From: Diabrotica undecimpunctata
Lineage: Eukaryota; Arthropoda; Insecta; Coleoptera; Chrysomelidae
Reading direction: 5' to 3'
Assembly: GCF_040954645.1 (NCBI RefSeq)
Contig: NC_092807.1
Location: forward strand, 3,596,001-3,660,000
DNA length: 64,000 nucleotides
Below the pieces are notes generated by a model that worked only from the letters and a program-made list of their open reading frames with translations, was not told where the DNA came from and did no database searches. Positions 60,501 to 64,000 of this stretch are shown one piece after another; the stretch's first letter is position 1, and each line of letters starts with the position of its first letter. A program made the position numbers and the translations under genes.

Positions 60501-63341
60501 TCTGTGAGCCAGTATGGATTCTTTACCCCAGGTAGGTGGCTAACCTCACCTTATGGACCCTCCTCCTTTATCCGGGCTTGGGACCGGCTGTGTCAGCCGA
60601 TGAGCTACTCAATCCACCCATCAGACAACTCAGGCGGATGAACGCAGTTGCATGAACGATATGGAGCATTATCCATTACTACCACATTTACCTCTCCCTT
60701 CGGGAGATTTGCGATTAGTTTATTTTCAAACCAATCTTCGAAAGACTCGTCTTTATTTTAGTCATGGTAGTTGCCTGAATCTTTTTTTACTAAAAATAAT
60801 TCTGAATTTGGTACAAAACCTCTATCAGATCCAAAATGTAACAGGACGAATCTCGGACCTCTTTGTTTATAAAAATGCATCGTTGTAACTGGTTATGGTT
60901 GAATCCGTCCATAGCTTATTTACTGTATGTCCGATATTTACCCAACTTTCATCCAAATAGAAAATATTGTATCCTTGCAATCGATAATTCTGTATTTTTC
61001 TGAGAAATTTATGCTCAGTAATTTATGCCATCATTACTGAGCGAAGATGTAGGTGTTTGTCCTTACACCTTTGTCCTGATGGCTTTATTTCACGCACCAG
61101 TAATAGGTCGCTGGTTTTATCCCTTGGGGAACAAGGTTTTTCCTTAGGGAAATAGGTTTACTTTATATATATATTTCTTTGAAGGACCACCCAGAAAACT
61201 GGGAAAAATGAAGATTCGAAAAGAACGTTTGAACAAATATATTTAAACAAATACAATGTATTTTAAACGCCGATAACTTGCATATGATACACACCTGTCG
61301 GTGATACAATATTGACACGAACTTATTAATATACCGACTGGTTTAAAACACTAATATGCCGCTGGGGCGAGTAGAGCCTGACGCTCCTTCAGTGCTGGAA
61401 TTTGAACTGATACTGATGTCCACTCTCTCCCCTCAATCACAAACATTCCGAAATCTCCCCTCTGACCCCTCGACGTATTAAAAGATATGTTTATTTTTCA
61501 AATACCTTTAACTTTCAAATCATTGATAAAAACTACCTGATAAGGGTATTTGTCTCAACTTGCGGAATTTTGGAATGCGTCAGAGGGTAATTTGGAAAAT
61601 ACTAATCCTTTCATTGTTACGATTCTATGAAGGTTTTAGAAACTTGTGTAGAAAGTTATTTAAATGCAAGATAACGGCGCTTTACAGATTATTAGTTAGT
61701 ACAAAGAAATTTTATATATCTAAACTAATATACAGTATGATACAAAAATAAACTAAATAATATGATACAAAAATAGACTAAAAATATTAAGTATTGTTGT
61801 TACGCAACAATTACTGCTTTCTTTCCTCTTTTTTTCATAAACAAAGCCTATCTCTCGCAATAGTCGGTAGAGAGTACTTCTGGAAAATTTAGGCCAATAT
61901 TCGTGTAAACAAACGGCATCCAGGAGAGCTTTGACTGTGAGAGGTATGTTCTTTAAGAAAAATTCCATGTGTACTAGTCTTGTCAATTGGCCCCTCATAT
62001 TCTCATCATAATTATTCCAGATTCGTTTCCTTCTTGGTTAGTTTACGTGGGTTTTTGGGAATTTTGGGTAAGTCTCCATTATGATCCAATCTTTCCTGAC
62101 GAATTTTCCAGTAGATTCAAGTTTGAATGCAAATAGTATATCTACCCACTATCGTTTTACTCGCAACTGAAGCCAGCTCTGCCGCGGAAAGGCCGACGAT
62201 GAACTCGCAACAGCGCAGCGTTTTCTTCGATTTACGTGCAAGGCAGACAATCTACCGTCTGAGTTATGCGGCCCTTCACAAATATAAATATTTTTTAATA
62301 AATGTGACAAGATGACTGTAACTTTGTAAATAGTAAATACAATATGTAATTATGCAGTTGGAAATTTACTTGCATACAAGAGACGATCAAAAATTGCAGC
62401 ATTGATAAATTTAAAAATATTATAGATTATTCAATATTATTTCGTCTAAAATATTCCACTTGAAAGCAACGACCTGGGAAAACTATAAAATTTAATTAAT
62501 CTGTGGCGTAAAAGAAATAAAGAGGTATTTCCATAGTAGTTTCACATTGATATCTAAAAAACCATTCCCAGTGAAAATTTTTTCGCTAGGTGCAAGTATA
62601 GAAGTGGAAAGCACGTCAACTATCCAAAATTCGCCCGTGCCCAACCAGCACCTTCGCCTAAACCGCCATTTGACTGTTCCAGACTCGGGAGGGTCTAAAT
62701 TGACTATCAATACCGCGTTCGGCAGCCAACTTATCGAGCTGTCAGAGGAGAATAGAAAGCCGCGAACGAGGCGAGTGCTGTCCAGCATAGCCTCAAGCTG
62801 TGACGAACATCAAAGAAGCCAGGTAAGGATACAAACTTATATAAGAGTTTAATTTTTATATAGGGTTACAATTTGAAAATTTCTCGCCCTTGTGGTAAAT
62901 AATTTTGCAATAAATTACACTACCAAAAACAGTTCTAACAACAACTCACTAAAATACGTTTTTATCTTGTTTATTGTATAGGGAATGCTGAACAGGATCC
63001 GTGAATCCAAATCTCTAGACCCACTTCCGGTGTCAAAAACCAACAAAGCCTCGGACCTTCTCGACAAATTCCTAAACGGAGGCAGAAGATCCATGAGGTC
63101 CTTAGAGAACTGTGACAAAATCAGCGAGATCCAAATCATAGCCCTACCAGAGGACAAGATGATCAATAACAATTTCCCCAACGGGAACCTCTTAAATATT
63201 CCTAGGGAAACTATCAATGTTTACGGGGATGACGTTCAGTCGCCACTCCTCAATATCAATAATCAGATTCCGGTTACTATAAGAAGGAGAGGGGGCAGCG
63301 CCGTGGATGATATGCCAGAGAGTGAGTTCTCAAAGAAGTAA
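32866..63341 (+). CDS. Gyc76C: Receptor-type guanylate cyclase, Gyc76C ortholog (whole gene, 21 coding exons)
   Basis: Single-pass membrane enzyme converting GTP to cGMP. In Drosophila Gyc76C acts in plexin/semaphorin axon guidance and in epithelial and muscle matrix organisation. The exons join in phase to 1404 codons: signal peptide 1-25, ectodomain to about 568, membrane helix about 569-591, pseudokinase about 600-905, dimerisation helix about 910-953, cyclase about 955-1150, tail to 1404. The pseudokinase has HGN (Asn752) in place of HRD but keeps DFG (Asp770). The cyclase has both metal Asp residues (980, 1024), guanine-specifying Glu1020 and Cys1092, and NTASR. Exon ends follow GT/AG with matching phase throughout. 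The acceptor at 32865 shows that a non-coding first exon lies upstream. The C-terminus may be spliced further (see the last exon). Confidence 0.93.
33776..33872 (+). repeat. About 100-bp dispersed repeat, copy 1
   Basis: Starts AGTACATTCAACCAACTTAC and ends AAGGCACGGTAAACTGCACT. Further copies lie at 37116-37219 (inverted) and 63381-63475 (direct). Copies 1 and 2 face each other across the Tc1-like pseudogene and the LINE of intron 1. They could be ends of one larger element, but the third copy stands alone. Confidence 0.8.
34090..35376 (-). pseudogene. Tc1/mariner-superfamily transposase, broken copy in Gyc76C intron 1
   Basis: The N-terminal DNA-binding part is open at 35376-35023 ([40 protein letters not shown]). 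Catalytic pieces follow in broken frames: [20 protein letters not shown] (first Asp) at about 34860-34805, [14 protein letters not shown] (second Asp) near 34610-34580, and [15 protein letters not shown] (Glu in NPIE) near 34370. The C-terminal frame 34272-34090 ends in an acidic tail. At least three frameshifts or stops. The terminal inverted repeats are not identified. Confidence 0.75.
35565..36725 (+). mobile_element. LINE fragment in Gyc76C intron 1
   Basis: 35572-36093 encodes reverse transcriptase blocks [33 protein letters not shown] and [16 protein letters not shown] (a YVDD active site). A frameshift in an A-run at about 36085 leads to 36101-36580, with [32 protein letters not shown] and [15 protein letters not shown]. 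Decayed [16 protein letters not shown] and a GAAGAAGAAG tail end it near 36717. 5' truncated. It is the same family as the copy at 39480-41510. Confidence 0.8.
37116..37219 (-). repeat. About 100-bp dispersed repeat, copy 2 (inverted)
   Basis: Reverse complement of the repeat at 33776 and 63381, about 85-90 percent alike by eye. Confidence 0.8.
37409..37606 (+). CDS. Gyc76C: Gyc76C exon 2: ectodomain
   Basis: Acceptor TATTTTAG; residues 128-193, including [33 protein letters not shown] and ARNIPMISY. These blocks are nearly unchanged from Drosophila Gyc76C. Donor TAC/GTAAGT, phase 0. The donor sits at the start of a minisatellite that repeats this same junction. Confidence 0.92.
37592..37790 (+). 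repeat. Degenerate minisatellite arising at the exon 2 splice donor
   Basis: About nine imperfect units around ATAAGTT(A/G)CGT(A/C)A run from the last 15 bases of exon 2 into the intron. The 18-base ATGATAAGTTACGTAAGT of the real junction is repeated exactly at about 37664-37681. This places a second GTAAGT donor (GT at 37676) 69 bases downstream of the first (37607). Use of the second donor would include an in-frame TGA at 37622. Confidence 0.85.
38236..38301 (+). CDS. Gyc76C: Gyc76C exon 3: ectodomain
   Basis: A 66-base exon, residues 194-215, [20 protein letters not shown]. Acceptor TTTTAG, donor CAG/GTACGT, phase 0 on both sides. Confidence 0.92.
38378..38618 (+). CDS. Gyc76C: Gyc76C exon 4: ectodomain
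   Basis: Residues 216-296: [29 protein letters not shown], and a cysteine cluster [12 protein letters not shown] expected to be disulphide-bonded. Ends NRTR plus one base (phase 1); donor A/GTAAGT. Confidence 0.92.
38640..39479. other. Intronic stretch without a recognisable gene
   Basis: Part of Gyc76C intron 4. One minus-strand open frame (38996-38739) is Lys/Arg-rich and unrecognised, with no ATG start. Confidence 0.4.
39480..41510 (-). mobile_element. LINE in Gyc76C intron 4, split by another insertion
   Basis: Reading leftwards: 41510-41230 encodes [40 protein letters not shown] and [10 protein letters not shown]. 40680-40146 encodes [34 protein letters not shown] and [20 protein letters not shown]. 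40115-39882 encodes [20 protein letters not shown] and [20 protein letters not shown]. Decayed C-terminal sequence runs to about 39480. The block between [10 protein letters not shown] and [14 protein letters not shown] is split by 40700-41215. Confidence 0.75.
40700..41215 (+). mobile_element. Tc1/mariner-like transposase fragment nested in the LINE
   Basis: Plus-strand frames near 40765-40960 read WFMQDG (second catalytic Asp context), [20 protein letters not shown] and [11 protein letters not shown], a decayed form of the QDG...[17 protein letters not shown] block of DDE transposases. Frameshifts and stops abound. Ends are not resolved. Confidence 0.55.
41699..41834. repeat. (TA)n microsatellite upstream of exon 5
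   Basis: About 136 bp of TA with two TTGA interruptions, ending 38 bp before the exon 5 acceptor. Confidence 0.95.
41873..42019 (+). CDS. Gyc76C: Gyc76C exon 5: ectodomain
   Basis: Completes Ile296, then [37 protein letters not shown], ending YLW plus one base. Acceptor TTTTTTAG lies 38 bp after a long (TA)n tract; donor GTAAGT. Confidence 0.9.
42086..42288 (+). CDS. Gyc76C: Gyc76C exon 6: ectodomain
   Basis: Residues 345-412: [53 protein letters not shown]. The intron before it is only 66 bp. Donor AAG/GTAAGT, phase 0. Confidence 0.92.
42289..43498. other. Gyc76C intron 6, no recognisable feature
   Basis: AT-rich; only short open frames. Confidence 0.5.
43499..43670 (+). CDS. Gyc76C: Gyc76C exon 7: ectodomain
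   Basis: Residues 413-470: [40 protein letters not shown]. Acceptor TTTTCTAG; donor A/GTAGGT, phase 1. The following intron is 58 bp. Confidence 0.92.
43729..43904 (+). CDS. Gyc76C: Gyc76C exon 8: ectodomain
   Basis: Residues 470-528: [20 protein letters not shown], then the Cys-containing [15 protein letters not shown]. Acceptor TTTTTAG; donor CCA/GTAAGT, phase 0. Confidence 0.92.
44018..44311 (+). CDS. Gyc76C: Gyc76C exon 9: juxtamembrane, transmembrane helix, start of kinase-homology domain
   Basis: Residues 529-626. Juxtamembrane cysteines ([13 protein letters not shown]) precede a 23-residue hydrophobic helix, [20 protein letters not shown] (about 569-591). The basic stop-transfer [17 protein letters not shown] opens the cytoplasmic side. 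Donor CGG/GTAAGT, phase 0. Confidence 0.93.
44866..44900 (+). other. Hammerhead-like core motif (weak)
   Basis: CCTGATGA, then the perfect 5-bp hairpin GGAAC-TGTT-GTTCC, then GAAA and ACGTTCGT. The core order (CUGAUGA, stem II, GAAA) is right. An extra U precedes stem II and stem III does not close with the required U-H step, so this is a relic or a look-alike. It borders the LINE remnant that begins at about 44945. Confidence 0.35.
44945..46013 (-). mobile_element. LINE remnant in Gyc76C intron 9 with deleted reverse transcriptase centre
   Basis: 46013-45237 encodes the linker between endonuclease and reverse transcriptase ([55 protein letters not shown]). It then jumps to a palm fragment at 45176-44945 ([47 protein letters not shown]). 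The first reverse transcriptase blocks are deleted and the element breaks off at the first catalytic Asp. Jockey-like by motif style. Confidence 0.75.
46095..46190 (+). repeat. Purine-rich low-complexity tract
   Basis: GAGA/GGGA-rich stretch in intron 9 (GTGAGAGAGGGTGGG, GGGAGAGGGAGAGGGGAAGAG). No coding meaning. Confidence 0.7.
46436..46696 (+). CDS. Gyc76C: Gyc76C exon 10: pseudokinase N-lobe
   Basis: Residues 627-713: [20 protein letters not shown] (with the Lys of the nucleotide-site strand), [33 protein letters not shown]. Donor TAC/GTAAGT, phase 0. Confidence 0.93.
46896..46967 (+). CDS. Gyc76C: Gyc76C exon 11: pseudokinase helix
   Basis: A 72-base exon, residues 714-737, [20 protein letters not shown] then DLIK. 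Acceptor TTTTAG, donor AAG/GTAAGT, phase 0. Confidence 0.92.
47272..47437 (+). CDS. Gyc76C: Gyc76C exon 12: pseudokinase catalytic-loop equivalent
   Basis: Residues 738-793: [20 protein letters not shown] (Asn752 replaces the catalytic Asp of true kinases), then [14 protein letters not shown] with DFG retained. Ends QYYR plus one base. A mariner-like transposon begins 46 bp after its donor. Confidence 0.93.
47483..49217 (+). mobile_element. Tc1/mariner-superfamily transposon with about 90-bp terminal inverted repeats, in Gyc76C intron 12
   Basis: 47483-47574 and 49217-49129 are inverted repeats, about 80 percent alike, beginning CGGAACATAGG and sharing GCAATTACCCAGTGTAAATTT in near-identical form (one change). 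A third, shorter CGGAACATAGG copy, same orientation as the right end, lies at 48979-48989. Inside is a transposase with an internal deletion. A TA target duplication is not clear at the ends as I place them. Confidence 0.8.
47978..48912 (+). pseudogene. Mariner-like (DD34D-type) transposase, internally deleted
   Basis: ATG 47978 opens [20 protein letters not shown], a helix-turn-helix start, with a TAA near 48093. The frame then shifts, and the catalytic part is open at 48136-48912: [19 protein letters not shown] (first Asp), [20 protein letters not shown] (second Asp), [20 protein letters not shown] (third Asp), [11 protein letters not shown]. About 90 residues between the DNA-binding part and the catalytic domain are missing compared with the family, so it is a pseudogene although the catalytic residues remain. 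Confidence 0.85.
49218..51506. other. Rest of Gyc76C intron 12, repeats but no gene
   Basis: Contains the second hammerhead motif. About 49780-50160 is a repeat that shares blocks with 23960-24230 (GAAACC-AATTCA, then GAATCTAAAATTGCATTCCACA). A 49430-50300 stretch has repeated ACCT-TT-TGAGACTCGGCC-ATACT motifs (several decayed copies spaced 110-130 bp). A minus-strand peptide at 50600 ([11 protein letters not shown]) hints at another transposase scrap. Confidence 0.5.
49818..49858 (-). ncRNA. Second hammerhead ribozyme motif, weaker stem I
   Basis: On the minus strand: CUGAAGA (fits CUGANGA), stem II GGCC with loop UAUUA and GGCC, GAAA, the same short stem III AUACGUAU as the copy at 24186, then A at the cleavage position. 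Stem I pairs over three positions (GUU/AGC with one G-U), then a C-A mismatch. It lies in the repeat shared with 23.9-24.3 kb. Probably a decayed sibling. Confidence 0.55.
51507..51656 (+). CDS. Gyc76C: Gyc76C exon 13: pseudokinase C-lobe
   Basis: Residues 793-843: [50 protein letters not shown]. Acceptor TTTTTCAG; donor AAAG/GTAAG, phase 1. A LINE sits about 90 bp downstream in the intron. Confidence 0.93.
51743..51753. repeat. Target-site duplication, left copy (11 bp)
   Basis: ATTTTGCTGGA repeated exactly at 53297-53307 after the GAA tail of the LINE. Confidence 0.8.
51754..53296 (+). mobile_element. 5'-truncated LINE in Gyc76C intron 13, one nonsense codon, altered active site
   Basis: The frame from about 51756 to TAG 53261-53263 is open apart from one TGA at about 52283. 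It encodes [77 protein letters not shown] and [11 protein letters not shown], where the second Asp of the usual YADD is Gly. A C-terminus follows with [44 protein letters not shown] (GAA)n tail at 53269-53296 and an 11-bp target duplication define the ends. It shares the strand of the host gene and sits between exons 13 and 14. Confidence 0.88.
53297..53307. repeat. Target-site duplication, right copy (11 bp)
   Basis: Exact copy of 51743-51753. Confidence 0.8.
54321..54395. repeat. (TA)n microsatellite
   Basis: 75 bp of TA dinucleotide. Confidence 0.95.
54512..54586. repeat. (TA)n microsatellite
   Basis: About 75 bp of TA dinucleotide ending in a TATGTATATAC variant. Confidence 0.95.
54637..54695 (+). 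repeat. GC-rich short tandem repeat
   Basis: About four imperfect units of GGGGGTTGGCGCG / GGCGATTGTCACG type, conspicuous in AT-rich surroundings. Confidence 0.7.
55451..55643 (+). CDS. Gyc76C: Gyc76C exon 14: end of pseudokinase
   Basis: Residues 843-907: [46 protein letters not shown]. The CWAE..DRP block is the conserved end of the kinase fold. Donor AAA/GTAAGT, phase 2. Confidence 0.93.
55749..55889 (+). CDS. Gyc76C: Gyc76C exon 15: dimerisation helix
   Basis: Residues 907-954: [46 protein letters not shown]. This is the signalling/dimerisation coiled coil directly before the cyclase domain. Donor GTATGT, phase 2. Confidence 0.93.
56231..56453 (+). CDS. Gyc76C: Gyc76C exon 16: cyclase catalytic core
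   Basis: Residues 954-1028. Metal-binding Asp980 in [19 protein letters not shown] and Asp1024 in [10 protein letters not shown] lie 44 residues apart, as expected of class III cyclases. Glu1020 is the guanine-contacting residue. Donor GTG/GTAAGT, phase 0. Confidence 0.95.
56529..56673 (+). CDS. Gyc76C: Gyc76C exon 17: cyclase domain
   Basis: Residues 1029-1077: [39 protein letters not shown]. Acceptor TTGTGTAG; donor CAG/GTGAGT, phase 1. Confidence 0.94.
56897..57049 (+). CDS. Gyc76C: Gyc76C exon 18: cyclase domain
   Basis: Residues 1077-1128: [20 protein letters not shown] with Cys1092 that selects guanine, then [20 protein letters not shown] carrying the transition-state Asn and Arg. Donor GGAG/GTAACT is weaker than the others; phase 1. 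Confidence 0.94.
57108..57347 (+). CDS. Gyc76C: Gyc76C exon 19: end of cyclase domain and start of tail
   Basis: Residues 1128-1208: [24 protein letters not shown] closes the catalytic fold, followed by [20 protein letters not shown] and SRRHSSVPR. The last two are conserved with Drosophila Gyc76C. Phase 1; the next intron found is 5.2 kb, and a small exon inside it cannot be excluded. Confidence 0.92.
57348..58323. other. Gyc76C intron 19, first part, nothing recognised
   Basis: AT-rich with poly-T runs; no supported feature. Confidence 0.5.
58324..59863. mobile_element. Long-terminal-inverted-repeat element, non-coding, in Gyc76C intron 19
   Basis: 58324-58515 and 59863-59680 are inverted repeats of about 190 bp starting AGCAGAG(G/A)TTGGGGCACTT. 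They share GTGGGAAAAAG-GGCATCCTTTGATGCCA, GCGGCATCCTTTTA and the TGACGTCA-type ends. AAAT-like bases flank both ends. No coding frame lies inside, so it is non-autonomous. A second inverted pair is nested within (58782-59622). Confidence 0.75.
58782..59622. mobile_element. Nested inverted-repeat element (27-bp ends)
   Basis: 58782-58808 and 59622-59596 are 27-bp inverted repeats with one mismatch, starting TCCCAAACC and containing TTCTTTCAGTGCGTCAC. About 840 bp long, no coding frame. It may be a MITE inserted into the outer element, or the inner part of a compound one. Confidence 0.55.
60205..60274 (-). tRNA. tRNA-Glu(UUC)-like pseudogene or SINE head
   Basis: On the minus strand an A box (TGGTTTAGTGG), an anticodon-loop-like CTTTCAC as in tRNA-Glu(UUC), and a perfect B box (GGTTCGAATCC) occur at tRNA spacing. 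They are followed within 10 bases by a T9 Pol III terminator. The acceptor and T stems pair poorly, so it is not a functional tRNA. Confidence 0.5.
60480..60655. repeat. Moderately GC-rich repeat, possible retroelement 5' UTR
   Basis: GGGCTTGGGACCGGCTGTG, then CAATCCACCCATC and CAACTCAGGCGGATGAACG, differ in composition from the neighbourhood and resemble 5' regions of insect retroelements as I remember them. No coding sequence is attached. Orientation unknown. Confidence 0.3.
60660..62000 (-). pseudogene. Tc1/mariner-superfamily transposase relic in Gyc76C intron 19, split
   Basis: 61998-61753 encodes the DNA-binding region ([40 protein letters not shown]). The catalytic part appears at about 61020-60690 in broken frames: [20 protein letters not shown] (first Asp), [18 protein letters not shown], then [19 protein letters not shown] and NYHD. 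The 700 bp between and the C-terminal end are unrelated or lost. Same family style as 34090-35376. Confidence 0.6.
62130..62285 (-). repeat. Probable tRNA-derived SINE
   Basis: Minus strand: GGGCCGCATAACTCAGACGG with an A box (TAACTCAGACGG), an anticodon-arm-like TCTGCCTTGCAC, and about 50 bases later a weak B box (GAGTTCATC). This tRNA-like head is followed by unrelated sequence, as in SINEs. No poly-A or target duplication is identified. Confidence 0.4.
62590..62822 (+). CDS. Gyc76C: Gyc76C exon 20: C-terminal tail
   Basis: Acceptor TTTTTTCGCTAG; residues 1208-1285, Ser/Thr/Asn-rich: [40 protein letters not shown]. Low-complexity tail without a known fold, in phase with both neighbours. 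Donor CAG/GTAAGG. Support is phase, splice sites and position, weaker than for the catalytic exons. Confidence 0.8.
62982..63341 (+). CDS. Gyc76C: Gyc76C exon 21: C-terminal tail, TAA at 63339
   Basis: Residues 1286-1404: [20 protein letters not shown] resembles the SRSLDPMP segment of the Drosophila tail; [12 protein letters not shown] matches its ESPLL segment. The frame ends at TAA 63339-63341. AATAAA at 63578 could be the poly-A signal. GTAAGC at 63337 could instead be a phase-2 donor, with the true C-terminus (a PDZ-binding end in Drosophila) lying beyond the window. Confidence 0.8.
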   Translation, partial: GMLNRIRESKSLDPLPVSKTNKASDLLDKFLNGGRRSMRSLENCDKISEIQIIALPEDKMINNNFPNGNLLNIPRETINVYGDDVQSPLLNINNQIPVTIRRRGGSAVDDMPESEFSKK

Positions 63342-63380
63342 GCGAATGATTTTTTACACTATTTAATAACACATAATTAC

Positions 63381-63475
63381 AGTATATTCAACCAACTTAC
63401 ACCTCTAAACGATTAACTAAATTCGCAGAAAACCTTTTGTTGTAGTAAAAGGCACGGTAAACTGCACTGGTGTTC
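63381..63475 (+). repeat. About 100-bp dispersed repeat, copy 3
   Basis: Same unit as 33776-33872 (ATTCAACCAACTTACAC, then AAGGCACGGTAAACTGCACT), 40 bp downstream of the Gyc76C stop codon. Confidence 0.8.
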
Positions 63476-64000
63476 TCCTCAAGTGTGAGTTCGTCTTGTC
63501 TTAAACTAGGGATTGAATCTGAACTCTTAGCTGATAGCAAATAAGACAAATTTTAACTAAACATATTTATTAAAAAGAATAAAAAAAACAATAATCCACC
63601 TTGACAAAGCTTAACAATAATGAGTTATACTTATGACTGCGATGGGCTGCTTGTGTGTTGTAGATGTTAGGTCCTCCTAATTAAATGTTGTGTCCTCTGT
63701 AGAGCTGCAGTAACATGTGGATGTAGGTTCTGATTAAGTGGTTACAAATTCGCCAATAAATTCTTCATACGGTTAATAAATTTGAATGTTTTTGAATGTG
63801 TTTACAAAATTTTCCTACAGTCAATAAAATATGGTCTTGTCAAGAACCCAATAAACCTAAGAGAATTTTGTAGACCATAAAATGAGGCTTAGGCTTATAA
63901 TAATTTTTTCCCTTCTTTTATAAATTTCAAAAGGAGGCAAAAAATTATATTCTCACTACGTTAGAAAAGTTGACTGACAGAAACTAAGTGGGAGATTAAA
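63476..64000. other. Downstream flank of Gyc76C, possible 3' UTR
   Basis: AT-rich. AATAAA at 63578-63583 is a candidate poly-A signal if the TAA at 63339 is the true end. No other feature. Confidence 0.4.

Overview
This is a 64 kb piece of an AT-rich animal nuclear genome, almost certainly an insect and most likely a beetle. The insect call rests on one host gene, a close relative of Drosophila Gyc76C, and on the mix of non-LTR retrotransposons, Tc1/mariner, PIF/Harbinger and Ty3/gypsy relics. The beetle call is inference from the style of the repeats. No bacterial genes, operons or CRISPR arrays are present.

Layout. 1-32.7 kb is intergenic, or lies in the upstream 5' UTR intron of the host gene. 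It is packed with nested mobile-element debris: a Tc1-like transposase tail (1-158); a LINE (about 1850-4560, minus) interrupted by a near-perfect 0.6 kb palindromic insertion; a 5'-truncated LINE with RNase H and a 14-bp target duplication (5171-7239); a PIF/Harbinger pseudogene (7254-8810); further LINEs near 9.4-12.0, 15.3-16.0, 19.5-21.2, 21.6-22.8, 23.5-23.9 and 27.2-28.1 kb; a probable solo LTR (12.9-14.0 kb); a TTAA-flanked terminal-inverted-repeat element (16.5-17.9 kb); a hammerhead ribozyme motif (24.19-24.23 kb, minus); a DNA transposon with 28-bp inverted repeats and a 4-bp duplication (28.12-29.76 kb); and an antisense Ty3/gypsy remnant with one LTR (30.6-32.75 kb).

32.9-63.3 kb (plus strand) holds one host gene, a receptor guanylate cyclase orthologous to Gyc76C. 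I could follow 21 coding exons with consensus splice sites and continuous phase, giving 1404 codons: signal peptide, ligand-binding ectodomain, one membrane span, pseudokinase domain, dimerisation helix, catalytic cyclase domain and a long C-terminal tail. The introns carry more elements: a Tc1-like pseudogene and a LINE in intron 1; a minisatellite that grows out of a splice donor in intron 2; a LINE split by a transposase fragment in intron 4; a LINE remnant in intron 9; a mariner-like transposon with about 90-bp inverted repeats plus a second hammerhead motif in intron 11; a LINE with an 11-bp target duplication in intron 12; and inverted-repeat elements, a tRNA-Glu-like sequence, a transposase relic and a SINE-like sequence in the intron before the last two exons.

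Functionally the window is one signalling gene that converts GTP to cGMP at the membrane, swollen to 30 kb by transposons. The observations most worth checking are the two hammerhead motifs, the 28-bp inverted-repeat transposon with its domain-of-unknown-function protein, the palindromic insertion, and the donor-site minisatellite.
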